A DNA stretch of 57,791 nucleotides. Origin: Gemmatimonadota bacterium. GTDB taxonomy: Bacteria; Gemmatimonadota; Gemmatimonadetes; Gemmatimonadales; GWC2-71-9. The notes below the pieces were generated by a model. That model saw nothing but the letters and a program-made list of their open reading frames with translations, searched no databases and was not told the DNA's origin. Of the stretch, positions 8,512 through 19,863 are shown in pieces. The first letter of the stretch is position 1. Each line of letters begins with the position of its first letter. The translations under genes and the position numbers were made by a program. Location: positions 1 to 57,791 of the forward strand of contig JACQVB010000126.1 in assembly GCA_016209985.1 (NCBI GenBank), given 5' to 3'.

Positions 8512-8805
8512 ATGGCCACCTACATCTCCCTCATCAATTACACCCAACAGGGCCTCGCAAAAATCAAGGACAGTCCCGCCCGGCTCGAGGCCGCCAAAGA
8601 GGCGTACCGAAAGGCGGGCGGCGAGTTGAAAGCGTTTTATCTCACGATGGGTCGTTACGACGCGGTGGCCATTGTCGAGCTGCCCGACGCAACGGCGGGG
8701 GTTCGACTGGCGCTCGCCCTCGGGTCCCAGGGGAACATCCGCACCGAAACGCTGATGGCCTTTAACGAGGCCGAGTTCAAGAAAGTCGTAGCTTCGCTGC
8801 CCTGA
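8512..8805 (+). CDS. GYD-domain protein
   Basis: 97 residues from the ATG at 8512; the upstream part of the track ORF is non-coding. It shows 'ATYISLINYTQQGLAKIKDSPARLEAAKEAYRKAGGELKAFYLTMGRYDAVAIVELPD', the characteristic GYD (ferredoxin-like, small soluble) domain in which the 'GRYD' motif names the family. Its function is unknown in general. It ends shortly before a strong intrinsic terminator. Confidence 0.88.
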   Translation: MATYISLINYTQQGLAKIKDSPARLEAAKEAYRKAGGELKAFYLTMGRYDAVAIVELPDATAGVRLALALGSQGNIRTETLMAFNEAEFKKVVASLP

Positions 8806-8845
8806 GATCGAGGTGAGGCTTCCGCAGCCTTTTTCGCTGCGCCAA

Positions 8846-8880
8846 GAGAGCCGAGGAGCAATTCCTCGGCTCTCGCTTTT
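8846..8880 (+). terminator. Rho-independent terminator
   Basis: GAGAGCCGAGGA / TCCTCGGCTCTC form a perfect 12-bp stem with a 5-nt loop, followed by GCTTTT. It lies 40 nt after the GYD gene and just before the helicase, on the plus strand. Confidence 0.88.
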
Positions 8881-8895
8881 CGCTAGATTTCTTTA

Positions 8896-11739
<2,844 letters not shown>

Positions 11740-11749
11740 GCGGGTCCCG

Positions 11750-13258
11750 ATGATCGAGGCGGCGTATCCCGGCGCGACTATCGAGCCGCGAGTCAACGTT
11801 CCCGAGCGTGAGCGCACCAAGACCTGGACTCGCGAAAGCGCCATCCAGGAATTGATCCGGGGCCAACTCGAGATCGTGGGCCCGATCACGACGTCGGCGC
11901 TCGCCGCCAATCTGGGTCTCGATGGCGGAGACGTGGAGATCGCGCTGGCCGCGCTGGAAGGCGAAGGCTTCGTACTGCGGGGGCATTTCACCCAGGGGCT
12001 GGACGAGCGCGAATGGTGCGAGCGGCGCCTGCTCGCCCGGATCCACCGCTACACGCTCGATCGCCTGCGGAAAGAAATCGAACCGGTGAGCGCCGCCGAT
12101 TTCATGCGGTTCCTCTTCCGCTGGCAGCGGGTTGCGCCCGACTCGCGCACTCAAGGACCCGAAGGTTTGGCCGCCGTGCTCGAGTTGCTGGACGGCTGCG
12201 AGCTGGCGGCGGGCGCGTGGGAATCGGACGTCCTGCCCTCCAGGGTCGAAGACTACGACCCGCTCTGGCTCGACGCATTGTGCCTCTCCGGGGAGATCGG
12301 ATGGGCCCGCCTGACGCCGACCTTGCCCATGAATCAGGACGGTCGCCGAGCCGGGCCGATTCGCTCGACCCCGATCTCGCTGTTCCGTCGGGAGAACGCC
12401 GCGTGTTGGCGCAGCCTGGAGCCCGAGCGCGGTTCGGGACCGCTACCCCTCTCGGCGGCCGCCGAGAGCGTACTCCAGGCATTGCAGGCGCACGGTGCGT
12501 CGTTCTTCGTCGAGCTGGTCCGCATCACCGGCTTGCTGCGCACCCAGGTCGAAAACGGGCTGAGTGAGCTGGTCGCGTGGGGGTTGGTGAGCTCGGATTC
12601 ATTCGGCGGGTTACGAGCTTTGCTTATTCCTTCCGAGCGCCGCAGTCCCATCGCCGGCGCGCGACGCCGAAACGGCCGGATGGCGCCGTTCGGGGTGGAG
12701 ACCGCGGGACGGTGGGCGGTGGTGGGCGGGTCGGCTTGCCTCTCGAGCGACGAAGCCGTCGAAGCTCTCGCCCGCCAGCTGCTCCGCCGCTATGGCGTCG
12801 TCTTTCGCCGCCTACTCGAGCGCGAAGCGATCCTTCCTCCGTGGCGCGATCTCATCCGGGTCTACTGGCGCCTCGAGGCGCGGGGCGAGATCCGGGGCGG
12901 CCGGTTCGTCGGCGGTTTCTCGGGTGAGCAGTTTGCCCTGCCCGAGGCTGTTGGATTGCTGCGAGGCGTAAGGAGGGGTCAGGGAGAAGGCGAGCTGGTC
13001 GCGGTCTCGGGCGCGGACCCACTGAATCTGATCGGCATCATCACCCCAGGCGCGAGCGTCCCGGCAGTGACCACGAATCGCATTCTGTTCCGCGATGGTG
13101 TGCCGGTCGCCGTTTCTGAAGGCCACGGGCGGAAAGAGCAGCTCCTGGTCGACGCGACCCCGGAAGAGGCGCGCGCGCTGCGAGCCGCTCTGGTCCGCCG
13201 CCGCACCTCGCCGCTGGTCCGGCGCTACCTCGGAAAGTCACGCAGCGGGGCGGCGTAG
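11750..13258 (+). CDS. lhr: Lhr-type helicase, C-terminal part (frameshifted)
   Basis: 502 residues without helicase motifs that match the C-terminal half of long bacterial Lhr proteins ('TRESAIQELIRGQLEIVGPITTSALAANLGL', 'FMRFLFRWQRV', 'LLRRYGVVFRRLLEREA', 'PWRDLIRVYWRLEARGEIRGGRFVGGFSGEQFALPEAV'). Family-like sequence in this frame already begins upstream of the ATG, from about 11655 ('[14 protein letters not shown]'), so it is not an independent gene but the continuation of 8896-11739. A repaired product would be about 1,450 residues, the normal length of bacterial Lhr. The C-terminal part is associated with extra DNA-repair activity in this family. Confidence 0.82.
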   Translation: MIEAAYPGATIEPRVNVPERERTKTWTRESAIQELIRGQLEIVGPITTSALAANLGLDGGDVEIALAALEGEGFVLRGHFTQGLDEREWCERRLLARIHRYTLDRLRKEIEPVSAADFMRFLFRWQRVAPDSRTQGPEGLAAVLELLDGCELAAGAWESDVLPSRVEDYDPLWLDALCLSGEIGWARLTPTLPMNQDGRRAGPIRSTPISLFRRENAACWRSLEPERGSGPLPLSAAAESVLQALQAHGASFFVELVRITGLLRTQVENGLSELVAWGLVSSDSFGGLRALLIPSERRSPIAGARRRNGRMAPFGVETAGRWAVVGGSACLSSDEAVEALARQLLRRYGVVFRRLLEREAILPPWRDLIRVYWRLEARGEIRGGRFVGGFSGEQFALPEAVGLLRGVRRGQGEGELVAVSGADPLNLIGIITPGASVPAVTTNRILFRDGVPVAVSEGHGRKEQLLVDATPEEARALRAALVRRRTSPLVRRYLGKSRSGAA

Positions 13259-13291
13259 AAGGGACGGTAAGGATCGGTAAGAGACGGTAAC
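13259..13291. repeat. GGTAAGGAC-type short tandem repeat
   Basis: Three or four ~11-bp units of the type GACGGTAAG (GGACGGTAAGGATCGGTAAGAGACGGTAACGG) fill the gap after lhr. No inverted arm is seen. Confidence 0.6.
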
Positions 13292-13341
13292 GGTTGGATC
13301 CCGCATCTAGCGCTCCGCGCGCCAGCCTTCATCTTCTCCGC

Positions 13342-14007
13342 ATGAACAAGCTCCGGAACGTCGACGCGTCCGACCGGGCGCTGGTCATCAAGGCGGCCAC
13401 CTGGTCAATGGCGGGTGCGATCATCGGGACGGCCGCCGGTGCCAAGATCGGCGGCGTGCTCGGAGCAATCATCGGATGTCCCCTGGGATTCGCGATTGTG
13501 TTCTTCTTCACGTTGTCCCTCGTGAAAGGCGCGGCAATTACCGCCAGCACGATCTACGCTCCCTCCGGGAATTCGACCCCTCCTAAACGCGAATACTCTC
13601 ACCCCCAGGCACTGGTGGCGCACGGCCACTACGAAGAGGCCGTTCAGGCGTATCAAGTTTTCTGCACCGAGTTTCCCGAGGACCCCGAACCCTATCTGCG
13701 GATCGCCCGGCTGTATCGCACCGAGCTGCAGCGCTACAATGAGGCGTTGTCCTGGTTCAAGAAGGCGCGGACCCAGGCGAAAATGACGCAGGCGCTCGAG
13801 CTGCTGGTGACGCAGGAGATCGTCGAGGTCTATACCCACAAGCTCGGCACCCCGCAGCGCGCGATGCCGGAGCTGGCCAGGCTGGTCGACCGGTTCCCCG
13901 GAACCGAAGCCGCCGCCTGGGCCAGGCAACGGCTGGGTGAGCTGCGCGCTGCCCTGGTGCAGGATCACGAAGCACAAGCCCGCAACGACCGGACGGAACC
14001 CTTGTAG
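13342..14007 (+). CDS. Membrane-anchored TPR protein
   Basis: 221 residues from the ATG at 13342 (MNKLRNVDASD...). Two closely spaced hydrophobic glycine-rich helices ('AGAIIGTAAGAKIGGVLGAIIGCPLGFAIVFFF') anchor it. A cytoplasmic or periplasmic tail follows, with tetratricopeptide-like repeats ('ALVAHGHYEEAVQAYQVFCTEFPEDPEPYLRIARLYRTELQRYNEALSWFKKA'). Such proteins are scaffold partners, but the partner is not evident. It precedes the nfeD-SPFH pair by 54 nt and may be co-transcribed with it. Confidence 0.75.
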   Translation: MNKLRNVDASDRALVIKAATWSMAGAIIGTAAGAKIGGVLGAIIGCPLGFAIVFFFTLSLVKGAAITASTIYAPSGNSTPPKREYSHPQALVAHGHYEEAVQAYQVFCTEFPEDPEPYLRIARLYRTELQRYNEALSWFKKARTQAKMTQALELLVTQEIVEVYTHKLGTPQRAMPELARLVDRFPGTEAAAWARQRLGELRAALVQDHEAQARNDRTEPL

Positions 14008-14061
14008 TCGCGCCCTGCCGCTGATCGGGGTACTTTTGCGGCGCGTCCTTCGGAGGCTACC

Positions 14062-14499
14062 ATGACTCCGTGGCAATTGTGGCTCATCGCAGGCATTGCC
14101 CTGCTCATCACCGAGATGTTCGCGCCCGGCTTCTGGCTGATCAACGTCGCCGTTGGTTGCTTCGCGGCCGCGGTCGTCGCCTTACTACCGTTCACCTTGC
14201 CACTGCAGATCGCCGTGTTCGCGGGGGCGACGGTGGTGAGCGCGGTTCTCTTCCGGCCCTTTCTGCTGAAACACCTGCACCGGACCGCCGTGCGCACCAA
14301 CGTGGACGCGCTGGTGGGCAAAGTGGGTATGGTCACTCAGCGGATCGACCCGGCCACCCGGGGCGGGCGGGTGATCGTGGATGGTGAGGACTGGCGCGGG
14401 GCGGCCATCGACGGTACCACGCTCGAGCCCGGCACCCGCATCATGGTGATCGAAGTCGATGGGACGACCCTGAAAGTGGAACGCGAGGAGAATCCATGA
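14062..14499 (+). CDS. NfeD-family membrane protein
   Basis: 145 residues: two or three N-terminal hydrophobic helices ('LWLIAGIALLITEMFAPGFWLINVAVGCFAAAVVALL') and a C-terminal OB-fold ('DALVGKVGMVTQRIDPATRGGRVIVDGEDWRGAAIDG...LEPGTRIMVIEVDGTTLKVE'). This is the short NfeD1b-type protein that partners SPFH/stomatin proteins in membrane quality control. Its stop overlaps the next gene's start (ATGA), supporting a functional pair. Confidence 0.92.
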   Translation: MTPWQLWLIAGIALLITEMFAPGFWLINVAVGCFAAAVVALLPFTLPLQIAVFAGATVVSAVLFRPFLLKHLHRTAVRTNVDALVGKVGMVTQRIDPATRGGRVIVDGEDWRGAAIDGTTLEPGTRIMVIEVDGTTLKVEREENP

Positions 14500-15515
14500 C
14501 CCCGTCAATCATCGTGCTGGCGGTGATCGCCATCTTCGCGATCGTGATCGTCAGCAAAGGCATCCGCATCGTACGGCAGGCGCAAACCATGGTGGTCGAG
14601 CGCCTGGGGCGCTACCACAAGACCCTGAGCTCCGGCGTCAACCTCATCATTCCCATCCTGGACCGGCCACGAGACATCGACTGGCGGTTCTCCAGCATGA
14701 CCCCGGCCGGCGACATCCTGGTGCGGCGCTACAAAACCGAGCGGATCGACCTCCGGGAGGCGGTCTACGATTTTCCCAGCCAGCACGTCATCACCAAGGA
14801 CAACGTGGTCACCGAGATCAACGCGCTCATCTATTATCAGGTGACCGACCCCATGCGGGCGGTCTACGAGATCGCGAACCTGCCCGACGCCATCGAGAAG
14901 CTGACCCAGACGACGCTCCGAAACGTGATCGGCGAGATGGATCTGGACGAGACTCTCGCCTCGCGCGACACCATCAACACCAAGCTTCGGGCGATCCTGG
15001 ACGACGCCACCGCCAAGTGGGGCGTCAAGGTGAACCGGGTGGAGCTCCAGGACATCAGCCCGCCGCGGGACATCAAGGACGCCATGGAAAAACAGATGCG
15101 CGCGGAACGCGAGCGGCGGGCGTCAATTATCACCGCCGAGGCGGACAAGCGTTCGCGCATCCTGGAAGCGGAAGGCATCAAGGAGGCCGAGATCAACAAG
15201 GCGGAGGGTGACAAGCAGGCGCGGATCCTGAATGCGGAGGCGGAAGCAACCGCCCGGCTCAAGGTGGCGGAGGCGGAGGCCGCCGCGATTGAACGGATCA
15301 CCCAGTCAATCGGCCGCTCGGGTGGCGACCCAGCCAAGTATCTGATCGCAATCCGTTACCTCGAAGCGCTGAAGGAGATGGTTTCGGGGCAGAACAACAA
15401 GGTGATCTACATGCCTTACGAAGCCTCCGCGGTCCTGTCGTCACTCGGCGGTATTCGTGAAATGCTGGCCCTGGGCAATACGGGAGACAGCAACAAGCCG
15501 GCGCCGCGCCAGTAG
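14496..15515 (+). CDS. SPFH/band 7 (paraslipin-type) membrane protein
   Basis: 339 residues: an N-terminal membrane helix ('IIVLAVIAIFAIVIVSKGIRIV'), an SPFH domain ('AQTMVVERLGRYHKTLSSGVNLIIPILDRPRDIDWR') and a long Ala/Glu-rich coiled coil ('AEADKRSRILEAEGIKEAEINKAEGDKQARILNAEAEATARLKVAEAEA'). It ends with 'YMPYEASAVLSSLGGIREML', the tail typical of paraslipin/QmcA-like proteins. These form large ring or cage oligomers on membranes, usually with an NfeD partner, encoded here immediately upstream with a 4-nt overlap. Confidence 0.93.
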   Translation: MTPSIIVLAVIAIFAIVIVSKGIRIVRQAQTMVVERLGRYHKTLSSGVNLIIPILDRPRDIDWRFSSMTPAGDILVRRYKTERIDLREAVYDFPSQHVITKDNVVTEINALIYYQVTDPMRAVYEIANLPDAIEKLTQTTLRNVIGEMDLDETLASRDTINTKLRAILDDATAKWGVKVNRVELQDISPPRDIKDAMEKQMRAERERRASIITAEADKRSRILEAEGIKEAEINKAEGDKQARILNAEAEATARLKVAEAEAAAIERITQSIGRSGGDPAKYLIAIRYLEALKEMVSGQNNKVIYMPYEASAVLSSLGGIREMLALGNTGDSNKPAPRQ

Positions 15516-16763
15516 ATGAAGAAACACGCGGCCGGGCTCGGCATCGCCCTGCTCCTGGGGCTTCAACCGGCCTACGCTCAGCGCCGTCCGGCTTCCAGCC
15601 CGCCGCAAGCGGCCGCGCCCTACTATCCCGAGCGCTTCGAATGGCAGCACCGGACAGCCGCGCAGGTCGGGATGGACAGCGCGACTCTCGTCGAGACCGT
15701 GAAGACCGCTCAGGAGCGCGAGACCAAGGCGACAACCGATCTCGCGATGGAGCAGGCCCTCACGTTCGGCCGCGCGCCGTACGGCGATGCGATCGGTCCC
15801 CTGAAGGAACGCGGCCCCGCCAGCGGTCTCGTCATGCGGCATGGTTACATCGTCGCCGAGTGGGGTGATCCTCAGCGGGTAGACATGACCCACAGCGTGA
15901 CCAAGACCTTCCTGTCGACGGTAGTCGGGCTCGCCTGGCAGCGGGGATTGATTCACGACGTGACGGACCACGCTCGCGACTACCTGCCCACATCCGATCT
16001 GTTCACCTCGGAGCACAACGCGCCCATCACGCTCGAGCATCTGCTGCGGCAGACCAGCGACTGGCAGGGCACCCTCTGGGGGAAACCCGATTGGGCGGAC
16101 CGGCCGGAAGGGGACAGGCCCGCCGATTATCCCAACCGCAGGCTCTGGGAGCCCGGCACCCACTATAAGTACAACGACGTGCGGGTGAACGTGCTCGCGC
16201 TCCTGATGCTCAATGTGTGGCGGCGTCCGCTGCCGCAGGTGTTGCGGGAGGAGATCATGGAGCCCATCGGCGCGTCGAACACATGGCGCTGGGAGGGCTA
16301 CCAGAATTCCTGGGTGGAGCTCGATGGACAGCGGATGCAGTCGGTATCGGGCGGCGGTCACTGGGGCGGCGGGATGTTCATCAACACATACGACATGGCG
16401 CGCTTCGGTCTGTTGTTCCTGCGGAACGGCCGCTGGAAGGATCACCAGCTGATCGCGGAGAAATGGATCGCGATGGCGCGGTCGCCGGGGCCCGCGAACG
16501 CGGAATACGGGTATGCCAACTGGTTTCTCAACACCGGGAAAAAACCGCTGCCGTCGGCGCCCGAATCGAGCGTGACGTTCCGGGGAAATGGTCAGAACAT
16601 CATTTACATCGACTGGGACAATGATCTCGTGGCGGTGATCCGGTGGATCGAGGGCGGGCCGGCATTGAATGAGGTTATCGGAAAGCTCCTCGCCGGTCTG
16701 CGTCCGTCGGCCGGCCCGGCGGCCGCGAAGACCCGCCTGTCTCGGCTCGTGGGAGAGCATTAG
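15516..16763 (+). CDS. Exported serine hydrolase (beta-lactamase/class C-like)
   Basis: 415 residues with a signal peptide (MKKHAAGLGIALLLGLQPAYAQ). The catalytic S-x-x-K is in 'MTHSVTKTFLSTVVGLA' and the Y-x-N in 'HYKYNDVRVN'. The third motif region is 'GHWGGGMFINTYDMARFG' and the end is 'NGQNIIYIDWDNDLVAVIRWIE'. This is the penicillin-binding/EstB/6-aminohexanoate-dimer-hydrolase-type superfamily, and the substrate cannot be read from sequence. The ATG follows the SPFH stop with no gap (TAGATG), so the two may be co-translated. That is a less usual partner for an NfeD-SPFH pair. Confidence 0.88.
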   Translation: MKKHAAGLGIALLLGLQPAYAQRRPASSPPQAAAPYYPERFEWQHRTAAQVGMDSATLVETVKTAQERETKATTDLAMEQALTFGRAPYGDAIGPLKERGPASGLVMRHGYIVAEWGDPQRVDMTHSVTKTFLSTVVGLAWQRGLIHDVTDHARDYLPTSDLFTSEHNAPITLEHLLRQTSDWQGTLWGKPDWADRPEGDRPADYPNRRLWEPGTHYKYNDVRVNVLALLMLNVWRRPLPQVLREEIMEPIGASNTWRWEGYQNSWVELDGQRMQSVSGGGHWGGGMFINTYDMARFGLLFLRNGRWKDHQLIAEKWIAMARSPGPANAEYGYANWFLNTGKKPLPSAPESSVTFRGNGQNIIYIDWDNDLVAVIRWIEGGPALNEVIGKLLAGLRPSAGPAAAKTRLSRLVGEH

Positions 16764-16836
16764 CGTACTCGAGCGGGGAGCTCGGAGCGATTCAGGTTCG
16801 AGCTTCACTCCGCACTCCGAGTTCCGCACTCCGCAC

Positions 16837-17793
16837 TCACATCACCTGCCACACCGCCACCCAGAACGGCATTGCCACGATCGCCACGATGTAGCCCAGC
16901 ATGATGATGGTGCCGGTGCGATCCATGTTGCCGCCGTAGGTCGTGATCTGCAACACGATGTTCGTCGCCGGCGCCGATGAGCCCTGCAAGACCAGCATCA
17001 GCGCGAGCGTCGGGTCGGTGCGCCGGATGCTGGTGGACGAGAGGACCAGAACCGTCACCAGTGGGATCACGATGAACTTCACGGAAAGGGACCGGATCGC
17101 GTCACGCAGGTGATGCCGGAACCGGTGGGTCAGCCCACCCAGCGACCCTCCCAGTACGAACGTCGCCACCGGAATGGTGGCCGATCCCAGCAGCTTGATC
17201 GATGACTCCACCGTGTCGGGCACGAGCTGCTGGGTTCCAGTCAGCACGAAGGCGAGCGCCAGCAGGTTGGCCACCGCCGGCGGGGTAACCAGACTCCACC
17301 AGGTGAATCGGCTGCTTCCTCCGGTGGTCAGCGCCTTGCCCACCGACCAGAACAGCGGGCTGTAGAACACCAGGAAGAGAAAGGTGTAGAGCGCGAATCG
17401 GTCGAACTCCTTCGGCGCCAGCAGCACCTGGCCGATGGGCAGAACGACGAAGGCCGCGTTCTGCATCGCCGACAACGGAATCAGGTCGCGCTTCTCACGG
17501 AGGTTGTTGGCGAACGCGAGGGTGGCGATCAGGGTGGTACCGAAAAACATCGCGATCCCGATCAGCGGAATGACCCACCACAACGGCTGCTCGGCCGGCT
17601 TCAGCGTTTCGAGAATGTTGGAAAACATGAGGCAGGGCAGGAACACCAGCACCGTGACGTCGGACAGGCCCTTGATCGTCGCCGCATGAATGATTCCGCG
17701 GGCGACCATGACCCATGCGATCGCGACGATGACCGCGATCTCGGCCACCCCGATGAACGTCGCGCCAAAGGCGTCGAGGAATTGTTTGGTCAT
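16837..17793 (-). CDS. AEC-family (auxin efflux carrier-like) transporter
   Basis: 318 residues from the ATG at 17793; the track's 17883 start reads through a repeat hairpin. About ten hydrophobic helices with 'FIGVAEIAVIVAIAWVMVARG', 'LSDVTVLVFLPCLMFSNIL', 'AVANLLALAFVL' and 'LMLVLQGSSAPATNIVLQITTYGGN' place it in the bile/arsenite/AEC permease superfamily. Such carriers export organic acids, but the substrate is unknown. It sits downstream of a repeat hairpin that separates it from the acyl-CoA dehydrogenase. Confidence 0.85.
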   Translation of the reverse strand: MTKQFLDAFGATFIGVAEIAVIVAIAWVMVARGIIHAATIKGLSDVTVLVFLPCLMFSNILETLKPAEQPLWWVIPLIGIAMFFGTTLIATLAFANNLREKRDLIPLSAMQNAAFVVLPIGQVLLAPKEFDRFALYTFLFLVFYSPLFWSVGKALTTGGSSRFTWWSLVTPPAVANLLALAFVLTGTQQLVPDTVESSIKLLGSATIPVATFVLGGSLGGLTHRFRHHLRDAIRSLSVKFIVIPLVTVLVLSSTSIRRTDPTLALMLVLQGSSAPATNIVLQITTYGGNMDRTGTIIMLGYIVAIVAMPFWVAVWQVM

Positions 17794-17798
17794 GAGCG

Positions 17799-17867
17799 AG
17801 GTGTCAGGTGCCAGGTTCCAGGTGCCGGGGGAAAAGCCTGGCACCTGATACCTGACACCTGACACCT
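17799..17867. repeat. AGGTGTC heptamer hairpin
   Basis: Four heptamers of type AGGTGTC/AGGTGCC (17799-17826) face four inverted ones (17840-17867). About 25 of 28 bases pair across a 13-nt loop. It lies between the acyl-CoA dehydrogenase stop and the AEC start, where it could act as a terminator or attenuator. Confidence 0.8.
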
Positions 17868-17879
17868 GAGATCTGCCGT

Positions 17880-19067
17880 TCACCCCCCAAACGCATTCAG
17901 TCCGGTGATCGCCTGCCCCAGCACCAGGGTGTGCACGTCGTGGGTGCCCTCGTAGGTGTAGACACTCTCCAGATTCGCCATGTGCCGCATCGCCTGATAC
18001 TCGGCCAGGATGCCGTTCGCGCCCAACAAGCGCCGAGCCTCCCGCGCGACGTCAGTCGCCATGTCCACGTTGTTCCGCTTGGCAAGCGACACCTGCTCCG
18101 GCGTCATGGTGCCCTTGTCCTTGAGCCTGCCGAGCTGGACGCAGAGAAGCTGCGCCTTGGTGATCTCGGTCAGCATCTCCGCCAGCCGGACCTGCTGGAG
18201 CTGGAAGCCGCCGATCGGGCGATCGAACATCACGCGAGCCTTGGAGTAGCTCACCGCCTCGTCGTAGCACGCCATGGCCGCACCGATCGCGCCCCACGCG
18301 ATCCCGTAGCGAGCCTGCGTGAGACACATGAGCGGACTCTTCAGCCCGCCGCTCTTCGGCAACAGCGCGTCGGCGCCCACCTGCACGTCCTGCAATACCA
18401 GCTCGCTGGTGTCGCTCGCCCGGAGCGACAGCTTGCCTTTCTGGTCCTTGGCCGAGAATCCCTTCACGTCGGTGGGCACGATGAATCCGCGAATCGACTT
18501 GGTCTCCGTGAGGTCGCCGGTCTTGGCCCAGACGATCGCCACCTGCGCGGTGGACCCGTTGGTGATCCACATCTTGGCGCCGTTCAGCACCCAGCCGCCG
18601 CCCTTGGTCTCCCGCGCCGTCGTGATCATCCCACCGGGGTTCGACCCGAAGTCAGGCTCGGTCAGGCCGAAACAGCCGATCGCTTTTCCCGACGCCAGCG
18701 CCGGCAGCCAGCGCTGCTTTTGCTCGTCGCTGCCAAAGGCGTGTATCGGGTACATGACCAGCGCGCCCTGCACCGAGGCGAAGGAGCGAACCCCGCTGTC
18801 GCCCCGTTCCAGCTCCTGCATGATCAGCCCGTAGGCGACGTTGTTGAGGCCGGCGCAGCCGTACTCCTCGGGAAGGTTGGCCCCGAATAACCCCAGCTCG
18901 GCCATCTGCGGGACGATCTGTTTGGGGAACTTTCCCTCTACATAGTGCTGGCCAATGATCGGCAGGACTGCATCGTCCACGAAGCGGCGCACGGTGTCGC
19001 GAACCGCGCGCTCGTCCTCGCTGAGAAGTGAATCGGTGTCGTAGAAATCGACGCCCTGGAAGGGCAT
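17880..19067 (-). CDS. Acyl-CoA dehydrogenase, glutaryl-CoA dehydrogenase-like
   Basis: 395 residues with full acyl-CoA dehydrogenase architecture: 'FGLTEPDFGSNPGGM', 'GGWVLNGAKMWITNGSTAQVAIVWAKT', 'RPIGGFQLQQVRLAEMLTEI' and 'YTYEGTHDVHTLVLGQAITG'. The Glu in YEGTHD is the catalytic base position of glutaryl-CoA dehydrogenases, and the motif set fits that branch (FAD-dependent oxidative decarboxylation of glutaryl-CoA to crotonyl-CoA in Lys/Trp degradation). No other pathway gene is next to it, so the assignment rests on motifs only. The ATG has a TGAGG behind it. Confidence 0.9.
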   Translation of the reverse strand: MPFQGVDFYDTDSLLSEDERAVRDTVRRFVDDAVLPIIGQHYVEGKFPKQIVPQMAELGLFGANLPEEYGCAGLNNVAYGLIMQELERGDSGVRSFASVQGALVMYPIHAFGSDEQKQRWLPALASGKAIGCFGLTEPDFGSNPGGMITTARETKGGGWVLNGAKMWITNGSTAQVAIVWAKTGDLTETKSIRGFIVPTDVKGFSAKDQKGKLSLRASDTSELVLQDVQVGADALLPKSGGLKSPLMCLTQARYGIAWGAIGAAMACYDEAVSYSKARVMFDRPIGGFQLQQVRLAEMLTEITKAQLLCVQLGRLKDKGTMTPEQVSLAKRNNVDMATDVAREARRLLGANGILAEYQAMRHMANLESVYTYEGTHDVHTLVLGQAITGLNAFGG

Positions 19068-19074
19068 GAGAACC

Positions 19075-19182
19075 TCAGGTGTGTTAGGTGCCAGGTGCTA
19101 GGTGTCAGGTTTCAGGTGTCAGGTGTCAGGGTCTTAGCCTGCCACTCCCTGGCACCTGACACCTGACACCTGGCACCCCTCA
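19075..19182. repeat. AGGTGTC heptamer hairpin
   Basis: Many AGGTG(T/C)(C/T) heptamers run left to right from 19075 and then in inverted order up to 19182. The core stem pairs 19114-19131 with 19147-19164 (17 of 18 bases) over a 15-nt loop. It lies between the SprT-like gene stop and the acyl-CoA dehydrogenase start, both on the minus strand. Confidence 0.8.
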
Positions 19183-19863
19183 GTATCTCGCCGCTTTCCT
19201 CTTCGACATCACCTGGCGTTTGGCGCTGGGCTCCACGCCCACTTGGCGCGCTTTGTTCCGGAACGAGGCGCCGTGATCGACCGGCAACCCTCCCTCCGCC
19301 TGCCACTGATGGACCATCTCGTGCAGTAACGTCTGCTCCACTTCTTCCCATCCGTCGCGGCGGATGTGCCGACGGGAAATGGCGATTTCCCGCGCCTGGC
19401 CGCGGCCGTCATCCAGCACCAGCTCGCCCAGGCGGCTCCGCATCCGCCCCGACAGACGAAACGAGATTTGGGAAAGCGCGCCTCCGAAATGGGCCCGGTT
19501 CAACCGCCGATGGCTCTCGCAAAGCGCGCTCAGAATCCGTTCGTCTCCCGGGCGCGCGCGCTCGCACCGACGCCGGTCTGCTTCCACCGGAACGAATTCC
19601 TCGACCGGAAAGGCGAGCAGTTCGCGCTCCGCCCGGCGGACCATGACTCGGGGGCTGCGGGGAGTGAGGAAGGTGACGATCGCCCGGAGCACCCGGTCCG
19701 GCGCATACACATAACCCCGGTGAAGTCGGATGGCGCCGCCGCGCGCCTGGCTGACCATCACCGTCCGGTTGGCGTGCAACACCAACCGGCGAGCGGCCGG
19801 CAGGCCGAGCGCCTCGAGCCGACGCTGGATGCTCAACGCGTCATCCCACAACTGGAGCGACAT
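19180..19863 (-). CDS. SprT-like zinc metalloprotease domain protein
   Basis: 227 residues from the ATG at 19863; the track's 19893 start is a TTG. The C-terminal half contains 'LCESHRRLNRAHFGGAL', 'EIAISRRHIRRDGWEEVEQTLLHEMVHQWQAEGGLPVDHGASFRNKARQVG'. HEMVH is the HExxH zinc site and the later 'DHGASF' supplies the third ligand, as in the SprT/Spartan family. The N-terminal 'VYAPDRVLRAIVTFLTPRSPRVMVRRAERELL' is typical of bacterial SprT-like proteins. In eukaryotes such enzymes digest DNA-protein crosslinks; bacterial roles are unproven. The start overlaps the phosphoesterase stop by 23 nt, so they form an operon. Confidence 0.85.
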   Translation of the reverse strand: MSLQLWDDALSIQRRLEALGLPAARRLVLHANRTVMVSQARGGAIRLHRGYVYAPDRVLRAIVTFLTPRSPRVMVRRAERELLAFPVEEFVPVEADRRRCERARPGDERILSALCESHRRLNRAHFGGALSQISFRLSGRMRSRLGELVLDDGRGQAREIAISRRHIRRDGWEEVEQTLLHEMVHQWQAEGGLPVDHGASFRNKARQVGVEPSAKRQVMSKRKAARY

